Assembly (NCBI GenBank): GCA_033875255.1
Contig: JAWZSN010000009.1
Coordinates: forward strand, 115,596-179,595
DNA length: 64,000 nt
Direction: 5' to 3'
DNA from: Marinimicrococcus sp033875255
GTDB taxonomy: Bacteria > Pseudomonadota > Alphaproteobacteria > Geminicoccales > Geminicoccaceae
The notes under the pieces: generated by a model
Database searches by the model: none
The model's input: the letters and a program-made list of their open reading frames with translations, nothing else
Told to the model about the DNA's origin: nothing
Shown: piece after piece, positions 52,904 through 60,787 of the stretch
How positions within the stretch are numbered: the stretch's first letter is position 1
Layout: each line of letters begins with the position of its first letter
Position numbers and translations under genes: made by a program

Positions 52904-53713
52904 TCAGCTCCCGGCCAGGAGGGCGACGGCCATGACGAGGCCCAGGACGATCCGGTACCAGCCGAAGACCTCGAAACTGTGCCGCGCCAGGAAGGCCAGC
53001 AGCGCGCGCACCACCACCAGGGCGGTCAGCAGGGCCATGGCGAAACCCGCTGCCATCAGCCAGAAATCGCCGGGATCGAGCGCGCCGTGGTTCTTGTAGA
53101 GATCGTAGACGGTCGCACCCAGCATGGTGGGGATGGCGAGGAAGAACGAGAACTCGGCCGCCGCCCGCCGGTCGACCCCCATCACCACCGCGCCCAGGAT
53201 GGTGGCGCCCGAGCGCGAGACGCCGGGGACCATGGCCAGCGTCTGGCACAGGCCGATGCGCAGCGCCGTGCCGATCGGCAGGGCCTCTGCCGAGTGATGG
53301 CGCGGCTCGATGGCCAGCCGCTCGATGAGCAGGATGGCGATGCCGCCGGTGACGAGCGCCACCACCACGACCCAGGGCGAGAACAGCACTGCCTTGATGT
53401 AGCCGTGCAGCGTGACCCCCAGCACCACCGCCGGCAGGAAGGCCACGAGGATGCTGAGCACGAAGCGCCGCGCCTCGGGCCGCCGCGGCAGGTCGAGGAC
53501 GACCTTGAGCAGGCGCGTGAAGTAGAGCGCGCAGATCGCGAGGATGGCGCCCAGCTGGATCACCACCTCGAAGACCTTGCCGGGTGGCCCGTTGAAGTCG
53601 ATCAGCCAGCCGACGAGGATGAGATGGCCGGTGGAGGAGACCGGCAGGAACTCGGTCAGACCCTCGACGATGCCCAAAAGGGCGGCTTCGAGCATCAGGC
53701 TGGCGTCGAACAC
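52904..53713 (-). CDS. uppP: Undecaprenyl-diphosphatase (BacA)
   Basis: A 269-residue polytopic enzyme that recycles the C55-PP carrier for cell-wall and polysaccharide synthesis. The catalytic segments are LGIVEGLTEFLPVSSTGHL and MVPGVSRSGATI, with about eight helices. The GTG start at 53713 has GGAG 6 bases upstream and gives VFDASLMLEAALLG. Converges on the LuxR hybrid gene with a 15-base gap. Confidence 0.93.
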   Translation of the reverse strand: MFDASLMLEAALLGIVEGLTEFLPVSSTGHLILVGWLIDFNGPPGKVFEVVIQLGAILAICALYFTRLLKVVLDLPRRPEARRFVLSILVAFLPAVVLGVTLHGYIKAVLFSPWVVVVALVTGGIAILLIERLAIEPRHHSAEALPIGTALRIGLCQTLAMVPGVSRSGATILGAVVMGVDRRAAAEFSFFLAIPTMLGATVYDLYKNHGALDPGDFWLMAAGFAMALLTALVVVRALLAFLARHSFEVFGWYRIVLGLVMAVALLAGS

Positions 53714-53757
53714 GGCGTCTCCAGGACGGGGGCGGGGTGGGGGTGCGGCGGGGGCGG

Positions 53758-54735
53758 TCAGCCCGGTGCGGCGGGGCCGGTCATCGGGCCGGGCAGGGCA
53801 CCGGCGGACCGGCCCCCCTCGCCCTCGCCCTCGACCGCGGTGCAGGCCCGGGCCAGGCCCGATGGCGGTGCGGCGCCGCCGATCCAGGCGAGCACGTCCT
53901 GCCACACCAGCTCGCGCTGGAGATCGCGCAGCAGCAGGTGCCAGCCTTCCGGGTAGACGATGGCCGTGCACGGTGCCGCGCCGAGCTCGGCCAGGAAGCT
54001 GAGCTGCGCGTCGGTCGGCACGATCTCGTCACGCTCGCCGACCAGCACGAGGATCGGCAGGCCGAGGACAGGACCCAGCCGGCGCGCCTCGCCCATCAGC
54101 AGCACCAGGCCTTCCAGCGTGTCGGCCCGGGTCTCCTTGATGAACAGCGGATCGCGGCCCAGCGCGCGGAGGATCTCGAGATTGTCGGAGGCGCGCCGGC
54201 CGAGCCCGCGGCCCGAGAGCTTGAGCCACGGCATGGTCCGCGCGACCGTCCAGAGCAGGCCGCGATAGAGCGGGTTCATGCTCGTGCCGCCCCACACCGC
54301 CGGGGCCGAGAGGATCAGGCCGTCGACCGGCGGGGCGCCCGGTGCCGCCAGGGCGGCGATCGCCACCGCGGCCCCCATGCTCTCGCCCAGGACGAAGAGC
54401 GGAAGGTCGGGCCGTGCCGCCCGGCGCTCCCTCACATGGCGGTGGACCTCGCCGATCAGCCGGTCGCGGCCGGGCCAAAAGCCGCGGTCGGGCTGCTCGC
54501 CGAAGCCCGGCTGGTCGTAGGCATGGACCAGCACGCCCTGGCCTGCCGCCGCCTCGGCGAACGCCGCAAAGGCGTTCTTGTGGTCGTTGAGCCCGTGGAG
54601 CGCCACGATCTGCGCGCGTGGCTCGCCCTCCGGCATCCAGCGCAGCGCCGGCGCCTGTTCCGCTGCGCCGGGCGCCGGCAGACCGGCACAGCCGGCGACG
54701 GCCAGGATCATCAGCAGGAGCACCAGGCCGCGCAC
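53758..54735 (-). CDS. Lipoprotein alpha/beta hydrolase (lysophospholipase-like)
   Basis: A 325-residue predicted lipoprotein (signal MRGLVLLLMILAVAGC, lipobox AVAGC with Cys 16). The alpha/beta-hydrolase has ALHGLNDHKNAF (oxyanion), the nucleophile elbow VLGESMGAAVA, an acid in LVGERDEIVPT and the catalytic His in PEGWHLLLRD. Family members act as monoacylglycerol or lysophospholipid lipases. The GTG start at 54735 is 5 bases after the gluQ stop. The last 30 residues are a Gly/Pro tail. Confidence 0.85.
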   Translation of the reverse strand: MRGLVLLLMILAVAGCAGLPAPGAAEQAPALRWMPEGEPRAQIVALHGLNDHKNAFAAFAEAAAGQGVLVHAYDQPGFGEQPDRGFWPGRDRLIGEVHRHVRERRAARPDLPLFVLGESMGAAVAIAALAAPGAPPVDGLILSAPAVWGGTSMNPLYRGLLWTVARTMPWLKLSGRGLGRRASDNLEILRALGRDPLFIKETRADTLEGLVLLMGEARRLGPVLGLPILVLVGERDEIVPTDAQLSFLAELGAAPCTAIVYPEGWHLLLRDLQRELVWQDVLAWIGGAAPPSGLARACTAVEGEGEGGRSAGALPGPMTGPAAPG

Positions 54736-54739
54736 CGGC

Positions 54740-55609
54740 TCAACCCGCGGCCGCGGCCGTCGCCTCGAGCCCGATCAGCCGCCAGATATCGTCGGGGGTT
54801 CGATGGCGGCCGCGAAGATGGCGCAGCGTCACCGCCCGGTTGCGCTTCGACATTCGCTCGCCGGTGCTGTCGGCGATCAGGTTGTGGTGGTAGTAGTCCG
54901 GCGTCGGCAGGCCGAGGAGCGCCTGAAGCACGCGGTGGACGTGGGTGGCGTGGAACAGGTCCTCGCCGCGGGTCACCAGGGTGACGCCCTGCAGCGCATC
55001 GTCGACCGTCACCGCCAGGTGGTAGCTGCTGGCCGCATCCTTGCGCGCCAGAACCACGTCGCCATGCGCCAGCGGATCGGCCTCGATCCAGCCGGCGCGC
55101 CAGTCGCGCCACCACAGCTTGCCGGTGATCCCCAGCGCCTTGCCGATGTCGAGCCGCCACGCATAAGGCTCGCCGCGGTCCATCCGGTAGCGCCGTTCGT
55201 CGGCCGCCAGCCCGCGGCAGACGCCCGGATAGACCAGCTCGCCGGCGGGCCCGTGCGGCGCCCGGCCGGCCTCCTCGACCTCCATGCGGATCTGCTTGCG
55301 CGAGCAGAAGCAGGGATAGAGCACGCCCTGCGCGCGCAGCGCCTCGAGAGCCTCGCCATAGATCGCCAGCCGCTCGGACTGGCGCACCGGCTCGCCGTCC
55401 CACTGCAGCCCCAGCCAGCGCAGATCCTCCAGGGTCGCCTGCTCGAACTCCGGCCGGCAGCGCTGGCTGTCGATGTCCTCGAAGCGCAGCAGGAAGCGCC
55501 CGCCGCTCAGATGCGCCGACTCGCAAGCGAAGAGCGCCGCATAGGCGTGGCCGAGATGGAGCAGCCCGGTGGGGCTCGGGGCGAAGCGGGTGACGTGTCC
55601 CTGCCCCAT
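54740..55609 (-). CDS. gluQ: Glutamyl-Q tRNA(Asp) synthetase
   Basis: A 289-residue GluRS-paralogue lacking the anticodon domain, which glutamylates queuosine in tRNA-Asp. It has the HIGH-like RFAPSPTGLLHLGHAYAA, the KMSKS variant ERMSKRNR, and zinc-site cysteines in YPCFCSRK and YPGVCR. The ATG at 55609 with GAGGAGGG is chosen because it places the active-site motif at the usual distance from the N-terminus; the frame extends 58 residues further upstream with no conservation that I recognise. Confidence 0.92.
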   Translation of the reverse strand: MGQGHVTRFAPSPTGLLHLGHAYAALFACESAHLSGGRFLLRFEDIDSQRCRPEFEQATLEDLRWLGLQWDGEPVRQSERLAIYGEALEALRAQGVLYPCFCSRKQIRMEVEEAGRAPHGPAGELVYPGVCRGLAADERRYRMDRGEPYAWRLDIGKALGITGKLWWRDWRAGWIEADPLAHGDVVLARKDAASSYHLAVTVDDALQGVTLVTRGEDLFHATHVHRVLQALLGLPTPDYYHHNLIADSTGERMSKRNRAVTLRHLRGRHRTPDDIWRLIGLEATAAAAG

Positions 55610-55773
55610 GCCCTCCTCGAGCGGGATGAAGTCGCGTCCCTTCAGGGACAGGCCCGGTTTCGACGACAGGCTCACGGAGAATACTCGGCGCAACGGGTTG
55701 AGAAGGCAGGCAGCGCCGATCATTATCGGGCGGGCGGCGCGGTGCAAGCGTCGCGTCCCTTGGAGGCCGCGCC

Positions 55774-56430
55774 ATGTCGACACTCTTCGGACCGATGTTG
55801 CCGCCGCGCTCCGGCGGCCCGGCCCGCCAGCTCGTGGTGCTGCTGCATGGCGTCGGCGCCGACGGTCAGGATCTGATCGAGCTCGCCCCGGTGCTGGCGG
55901 AGGACCTGCCGCACGCCGCCTTCATCGCTCCCGACGCGCCGCAGCCTTGCGACCTCGCACCGTTCGGGCGCCAGTGGTTCAGCCTGCAGGACCGCCACCC
56001 CGACCGGCTGGCGCAAGGTGCCGGGGCGAGCGCGCCGCTGCTCGACGCGTTCCTCGACGCCGAGCTCGCCCGGCACGGCCTCGAGGACCGGCAGATGGCG
56101 CTGGTGGGCTTCTCGCAAGGCACCATGATGGCGCTGTTCGTGGCGCCGCGCCGGCCGCGCCCCGCGGCAGCCGTGCTGGGCTTCTCCGGCGCCCTTCTGG
56201 GTGGTGCTGCGCTGGCCGCCGAGATCCGCTCGCGGCCGCCGGTGATGCTGGTGCACGGCGACGCCGACGAGGTGGTGCCGGTGGCGGCCCTGACGGCCGC
56301 CGAGGCGGAGCTGGCGGAGGTTCGGATTCCGGTCCGCTCCATGGTACGGGCCGGTCTTGCCCACGGAATCGACGCCGAGGGTCTCGCCCTCGGTGGGCAG
56401 TTCTTGCGCAAGATGCTGGCGGACGCCTGA
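55774..56430 (+). CDS. Phospholipase/carboxylesterase family hydrolase
   Basis: A 218-residue serine alpha/beta hydrolase. LLHGVGADGQDLIELAP, the nucleophile elbow LVGFSQGTMMALF, the acid VHGDADEVVPV and His in GLAHGID are all in place. Likely broad-specificity carboxylesterase or acyl-protein thioesterase. Divergent from gluQ across 164 bases, and converges on the ChrR-like gene. Confidence 0.9.
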   Translation: MSTLFGPMLPPRSGGPARQLVVLLHGVGADGQDLIELAPVLAEDLPHAAFIAPDAPQPCDLAPFGRQWFSLQDRHPDRLAQGAGASAPLLDAFLDAELARHGLEDRQMALVGFSQGTMMALFVAPRRPRPAAAVLGFSGALLGGAALAAEIRSRPPVMLVHGDADEVVPVAALTAAEAELAEVRIPVRSMVRAGLAHGIDAEGLALGGQFLRKMLADA

Positions 56431-56453
56431 GCCGGCGCTCCCCGCGTCTCCTC

Positions 56454-57119
56454 TCAGAGCCGCAGGAAGGGGTTGAGCAGGCGGCCGATCGAGCCGGTCA
56501 GGCGCAGCGGCGCATCGGTCACCGCCAGGCACAGGCAGTCGCCGTCCGCGTCGGCGGTCGGCTGGTGATCCACGCCCGCATCGGCGATGGCGAGATCGCC
56601 ACGCCGGTAATGGCCCTGGATGTCGTGGAAGCTGCCGTGGAGGACGAGGGTCAGCTCGTTGCCCTCGTGGGTGTGGCGCGGCACGCTGCGGCCGGCCTTC
56701 AGACGGATCAGCCGGGTGCGGAACTCGGGATCGGCGAGCGGCAGGTCGGCCTCGGCGACCGGCCCGTAATTGCGCCAGGGCAGGGCCTCGACGGGTCCCG
56801 GCAGGTAGGCGCGCAGCGGTAGCGGCAGCACGAGGCCGTCGTCGGTTGCAACCGCGCGCCGGCGCCCGGCATGGACCGGCGGCGGCTCGGGCTCGCTCAT
56901 GTCGAGCAGGGCGCTCATGCGGCCCCAGCCGTCCTGCTGCACCGGCTCGGGTTCGAGCTTGTCGAGCAGCGCGCCGCCAGCCGCCTCGAAGAAGCGGTAG
57001 CGGCCGCGGCTGACGGGCGAGAGAAAGAGGTGCGAGGCCACCACCAGCGCCACCGGCTCGGCCAGGCGGCCAGCGGCATGCGCCATCAACAGCTCGTCGA
57101 GCTCGATCGCCGCGCTCAT
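56454..57119 (-). CDS. chrR: ChrR-like anti-sigma factor with altered zinc site
   Basis: A 221-residue cupin anti-sigma factor, predicted to hold the upstream ECF sigma factor inactive. The N-terminal anti-sigma domain has AHAAGRLAEPVALVVASHLFLSP like ChrR, but the residues corresponding to ChrR Cys35/Cys38 are Ser 34 and Ser 37, and the His near residue 6 is absent; only the His at 30 remains. The C-terminal cupin (about 110-215) keeps HTHEGNELTLVLHGSFHD and DHQPTADADGDCLCLAVTDAPL. Its start overlaps the sigma stop as ATGA. Response to singlet oxygen-type stress is inferred from family. Confidence 0.88.
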   Translation of the reverse strand: MSAAIELDELLMAHAAGRLAEPVALVVASHLFLSPVSRGRYRFFEAAGGALLDKLEPEPVQQDGWGRMSALLDMSEPEPPPVHAGRRRAVATDDGLVLPLPLRAYLPGPVEALPWRNYGPVAEADLPLADPEFRTRLIRLKAGRSVPRHTHEGNELTLVLHGSFHDIQGHYRRGDLAIADAGVDHQPTADADGDCLCLAVTDAPLRLTGSIGRLLNPFLRL

Positions 57120-57712
57120 TCCACGGCACTCCCCTCTGCCTTGGCCCCCTCTGCCTTGGCGAGGACGGTGCGGAGCCTTGCCATGGCCAGCCGCAGGCGC
57201 GACTTCACGGTGCCCAGCGGCAGGCCCAGCTCCTCGGCGATGGCGCCGTGGGGCTTCTCCTCGAAATAGAAGATCTTGAGCAGGCGGCTCTGCTCTTCGG
57301 GCAGATCCTCGACGGCACGCATGACCAGCTGCGACATCCTGAAAAGCTCGGTGACATTGTCGCCGCGCGGCGGCGGCTCGGGCTGCAGCGAAGGATCGTC
57401 CAGCTGCATGTCGGGTCGCCGCTCGCGGCGCAGCGCGTCGATGCGCTTGTTGCGGGCGATGGTGAAGACCCAGGTACTGAGCGACGCCTTCGCCGGATCG
57501 AACTGCCAGGCCCGGCGCCACACCGTCAGCATCACCTCTTGCGCCAGATCCTCGGCGGCGTCGCCTGCCGCACCGGCGCGGCGCAGATAGGCCTTCAGTC
57601 GCGGCGCGTAATAATCGAACAGCCGGCGGAAGGCCTCGCGGTCCTGGCTCCGGGCGACCGCCCGCATGTCAGCGGCAAGATCGTCCCGTCCATGCTCGTC
57701 GACCATGCTCAT
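57116..57712 (-). CDS. rpoE: ECF RNA polymerase sigma factor (RpoE/ECF11-like)
   Basis: A 198-residue ECF sigma factor with region 2 (LFDYYAPRLKAYLRRAG, AEDLAQEVMLTVWRRAWQFDP, STWVFTIARNKRIDALRRE) and region 4 (LPEEQSRLLKIFYFEEK, IAEELGLPLGTVKSRLRLA). The next gene, coupled by ATGA, encodes a ChrR-like anti-sigma factor. Two TGATCC-N18-TA promoters lie upstream of this gene and of the SDR gene. The ATG at 57712 is used; ATG at 57706 is equally possible. Confidence 0.93.
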   Translation of the reverse strand: MSMVDEHGRDDLAADMRAVARSQDREAFRRLFDYYAPRLKAYLRRAGAAGDAAEDLAQEVMLTVWRRAWQFDPAKASLSTWVFTIARNKRIDALRRERRPDMQLDDPSLQPEPPPRGDNVTELFRMSQLVMRAVEDLPEEQSRLLKIFYFEEKPHGAIAEELGLPLGTVKSRLRLAMARLRTVLAKAEGAKAEGSAVE

Positions 57713-57819
57713 CGAAGCACTCAAGCGCCCTCGCGTCGGCAGCGCAAGACCACTCTTGGGTGACGCTCGGCTCGACGATGCGCCGGCAAGGCGGGCGCGC
57801 CCGGCCGTCACCATCCTCG

Positions 57820-57849
57820 CAGCTACGCGCGTCGCCGCAGTCTGGATCA
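57820..57849 (-). promoter_or_regulatory. Candidate RpoE-type promoter upstream of the sigma gene
   Basis: On the minus strand, TGATCC (57849-57844) and TAGCTG (57825-57820) are separated by exactly 18 bases, matching the recalled Rhodobacter RpoE pattern of TGATCC and a TA-starting -10. It lies about 110 bases upstream of rpoE, overlapping the end of the SDR gene. Confidence 0.6.
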
Positions 57850-57855
57850 TCGGCC

Positions 57856-58575
57856 TCATGCCACGACCGCCGCGCGGCCGCCGTCGACATGCAGCACCTG
57901 GCCCGTCATGAAGGCGCCGGCCTCGCCCAGCAGCAGGGCGGTCGCCGCGGCGATGTCGCCAGGCTCGCCGATCCGCCCCAGCGCGTGCTGGCGGCCGAGC
58001 GCCTGGACCAGCGGCGCACTGGCGGTCATGGAGGCGGCGAGCGGGGTGCGGGTGAGCGTGGGTGCTATGCAGTTGATGCGCACGGCAGGCGCCAGCTCGG
58101 CGGCAAGCGCGCGGGCGAGCCCTTCCACACCCGCCTTGGCGGCAGCGATCACGGAATGGTTCTTGAACCCGAGGCCTGCCGCCACGGAAGAATAGAGAAC
58201 CACGGCGCCGCCGGCGCGCTGAAGCGCAGCGCGGGCATGGCGGACCGCCTGGGCAGCGGCGATGACGTTGAGGGAATAGCTCTGCGCGAAGCTCTCGGGC
58301 CCGGCGCGGTCGATCGGCAGGAGGTCGATGGAGCCCACCGCGAAGACCAGGCCGGCGAGCCCGTCGCCGCCGGCCTGGTCGACGATGGCGGCGAGGTCCT
58401 CGCCGCGCGTCACGTCGCCCGCCCGCACCGGCGCGTCGAGCTCCTGGCCCAGGGCGCGCAGCCTGTCCTCGTTCCTCGCCGTGAGAAAGAGTCCGTGGCC
58501 CTCGCGGGCGAGCCGCCGCGCCACCGCCGTGCCGATGCCGCCGCTTGCCCCGAAGACGAGAATGGGAGCCGTCAT
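57856..58575 (-). CDS. Short-chain dehydrogenase-like protein lacking the catalytic Tyr
   Basis: A 239-residue SDR with the NAD(P) motif GASGGIG (9-15) and the family Ser at 129/130. The YxxxK active site is instead I143-A-A-A-K147 (NHSVIAAAK), so the Tyr is replaced by Ile. A subset of SDRs has this pattern, recalled from family knowledge, so activity may still exist. It lies upstream of rpoE and carries the first TGATCC promoter, so it is likely in the sigma regulon. Confidence 0.85.
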   Translation of the reverse strand: MTAPILVFGASGGIGTAVARRLAREGHGLFLTARNEDRLRALGQELDAPVRAGDVTRGEDLAAIVDQAGGDGLAGLVFAVGSIDLLPIDRAGPESFAQSYSLNVIAAAQAVRHARAALQRAGGAVVLYSSVAAGLGFKNHSVIAAAKAGVEGLARALAAELAPAVRINCIAPTLTRTPLAASMTASAPLVQALGRQHALGRIGEPGDIAAATALLLGEAGAFMTGQVLHVDGGRAAVVA

Positions 58576-58596
58576 GCCGCCCTCCTTGCTGCCCCG

Positions 58597-58626
58597 CCGA
58601 TACGTGCGGGGGTGCCCGGCGGATCA
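58597..58626 (-). promoter_or_regulatory. Candidate RpoE-type promoter upstream of the SDR gene
   Basis: Minus strand TGATCC (58626-58621), 18-base spacer, TATCGG (58602-58597), ending 22 bases upstream of the SDR start. The same elements and spacing occur before rpoE, suggesting autoregulated, co-regulated transcription. Confidence 0.65.
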
Positions 58627-58646
58627 GTGGCAGACCGGCAGGGCCG

Positions 58647-59276
58647 CTATTTCGACTGGGCGTTCTTCATCATGGCGACGATCCCGGCCCCAAGCGCCAG
58701 GAGGAAGGCCGAGGCGATCCCGGTGGCGAGCGCCGAGACGAACCGGCCTTTGGCGGCATCCCAGGCGCGGGCGAGGCGCACCGCCAGCCGCACGCCCTCG
58801 GCATCCTCGAGGCCGAGGCGGGCGCTGAGCTGCTCGAGGGCCCGCGCCACCACCGCCTCGCAGGCACGGGCCGCGCTCCTCTCGATCTCCGCCAGCATGT
58901 GGCGGCGCTGGGCGCTCAAGAGATCGTGGAGCGCGCGCTGCTGGTGGAGCGAGGTGCAGAGCGGCGAGCCGCCGTCGCGGCCGGCGGCCGGCTGCGGGCG
59001 GCGCAGGACCGGGCGCAGCAGCTCGGGCAGCTCGCCGCCGCCCAGGACCACCGGAATGCCGCGCGCGATCTCGTGCAGCCGCGCCACCGCCATCCGCTCG
59101 GGCAGATCGGGCAGGTTGAGCTCGGTGACGATGATGTCCGGCCGCCAGGCCCTCTCGCCGAGGATGCCTGCGAGGGCGCCCAGACTTCCCACGGCCCGCA
59201 CCTCGTGATGCGGGCCGATGCGACGCTCGAGGCTGCGGGCGGCCACGGCGTCGGCTTCGACCAGTAGGACACGCAC
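58647..59276 (-). CDS. Receiver-like protein with Glu at the phospho-site and a C-terminal membrane helix
   Basis: A 209-residue protein. The N-terminal receiver-like domain (about 1-95) has VLLVEADAVAARSLE and DIIVTELNLPDL, where the usual phospho-acceptor Asp is Glu 52. The C-terminal half is a helical region ending in a single hydrophobic helix (about 180-203, SALATGIASAFLLALGAGIV) and a short basic tail. Glu can mimic phospho-Asp, so a constitutively active, membrane-anchored receiver is inferred. GTG at 59276 is used (GGGGAG 11 bases upstream); GTG at 59288 and ATG at 59312 are alternatives. Confidence 0.72.
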   Translation of the reverse strand: MRVLLVEADAVAARSLERRIGPHHEVRAVGSLGALAGILGERAWRPDIIVTELNLPDLPERMAVARLHEIARGIPVVLGGGELPELLRPVLRRPQPAAGRDGGSPLCTSLHQQRALHDLLSAQRRHMLAEIERSAARACEAVVARALEQLSARLGLEDAEGVRLAVRLARAWDAAKGRFVSALATGIASAFLLALGAGIVAMMKNAQSK

Positions 59277-59380
59277 GCGGACGGGCACTCCCCAAGCCGA
59301 CCATCGCACCATGCGAGGCCCGAGGGGGCAAGCTACCAAAGGTCGGGGATGGTTGTAAAGAACAAAATCCTATAGAGGGA

Positions 59381-60610
59381 TCAAAGGCCCGACATGCCGC
59401 TGTCCTCCAGCCGCTCGACCGCGAACCCGCTGCCGCGCAGCCGCTCGATGATTGCCGCGGCATGCTCGGCATTGCGGGTCTCGACGGTGAAGTCGATGTC
59501 GGTCTGCTTGACCGAGAGCCGCGAGAAGGCGCGCTGGTGCACCACGTCGACGACATTGGCGCCGGCCTGGGCCAGCACCTCGGTGATGCGCGCGAGGCTG
59601 CCCGGGCTGTCGGGTACCCCCAGCCGCAGCCGCACCAGCCGCTGCGAGCGCACCAGGCCGCGCAGGATCACCGCCGAGAGCAGCCGGCTGTCGATGTTGC
59701 CGCCGCTCAGCACGAGACCGACGCGGCGGCCCCTGAACCGCTCGGGGGCGGTGGCGAGGGCCGCGAGCGTCACCGCCCCGGCACCCTCCACCACGGTCTT
59801 CTCGATCTCGAGGAGCTGCAGGACCGCAGCCTCGATGGCCGCTTCCTCGACCAGCAGCACCTCGCTCACCAGGTCGCGGATGATCGGCAGGGTGAGCTTG
59901 CCCGGGCGCTTGACGGCGATGCCCTCGGCGATGGTCGGGCCGCCCGCGGCGGGCGGCTCGCCGCGCAGCTGGCGGACCACCGAGGGGTAGAGCGACGCTT
60001 CCACGCCAACGATCTCGATGCGCGGCGCCAGCGCCTTGGCGGCCGTCGCGATGCCGCTGATCAGGCCGCCGCCGCCGATCGGCACGACGATGGTGTCGAG
60101 GTCCGGCTGGGTGCGCAGCATCTCGAGGCCGACCGTGCCCTGGCCGGCGATGATCGCCGGGTCGTCGTAGGGGTGGATGAAGGCCAGCCCCTCGCGCGCC
60201 ATCAGCTCCTCGACATGCTCTTGGGCATCGTCGAGGGTCTCGCCCCGCAGCACCACCCTGGCCCCGAGCTTGCTGGTATTCTCGATCTTCATGAAGGGCG
60301 TGAACTGCGGCATCACGATGGTGGCGGGAATGCCCAGGCGCAGCGCGTGATAAGCCACCCCCTGGGCGTGGTTGCCGGCCGACATGGCGACCACCCCGCG
60401 CCGCCGCTCCTCGGCCGAGAGCCGCAGCAGCCGCACATAGGCGCCGCGCTCCTTGAACGAGGCGGTGTACTGGAGGTTCTCGAACTTGAGCCAGATCTCC
60501 GCGCCGAGGATCTCGGAGAGCGTGCGCGAGCGCAGGAACGGGGTCGCCGCGATCTGCCCCTGGAGCAGGCGGGCGGCTTCTTCGACATCGGCGAGCGTCA
60601 CCGGCTGCAT
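59381..60610 (-). CDS. ilvA: Threonine ammonia-lyase (biosynthetic type with ACT domain)
   Basis: A 409-residue PLP enzyme converting threonine to 2-oxobutanoate. The PLP lysine is at about 53 (YTASFKERGAY), and GGGGL binds the phosphate (VPIGGGGLISG). A C-terminal ACT-type regulatory domain (about 330-400, VPDSPGSLARITEVLAQAG) is present. GAGG appears upstream of the ATG. Divergent from purD across 177 bases. Confidence 0.92.
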   Translation of the reverse strand: MQPVTLADVEEAARLLQGQIAATPFLRSRTLSEILGAEIWLKFENLQYTASFKERGAYVRLLRLSAEERRRGVVAMSAGNHAQGVAYHALRLGIPATIVMPQFTPFMKIENTSKLGARVVLRGETLDDAQEHVEELMAREGLAFIHPYDDPAIIAGQGTVGLEMLRTQPDLDTIVVPIGGGGLISGIATAAKALAPRIEIVGVEASLYPSVVRQLRGEPPAAGGPTIAEGIAVKRPGKLTLPIIRDLVSEVLLVEEAAIEAAVLQLLEIEKTVVEGAGAVTLAALATAPERFRGRRVGLVLSGGNIDSRLLSAVILRGLVRSQRLVRLRLGVPDSPGSLARITEVLAQAGANVVDVVHQRAFSRLSVKQTDIDFTVETRNAEHAAAIIERLRGSGFAVERLEDSGMSGL

Positions 60611-60787
60611 GGGTCGGAATTCCTCGGGCTCGTGGTCCAGCAGCGGCGATTATGGGCCAGCCGTCGCCGTCGCCCAAGCCTGCCGGCGGCCGTGCCCGCG
60701 GCGCCGGCGCGGCTTGTCTCCCGGCGAGCGCCATGGCATCGAGACGCCCGGCCCAGCAGGGGGCCGGATCGTGCCGGAGCAGGGATC

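Noticed and set aside
59378..59383. TGATCC on the minus strand upstream of the receiver-like gene as a third RpoE promoter
   Set aside because: At 18-base spacing the -10 would be TTTACA, without the TA start, and the hexamer includes the ilvA stop codon; likely chance.
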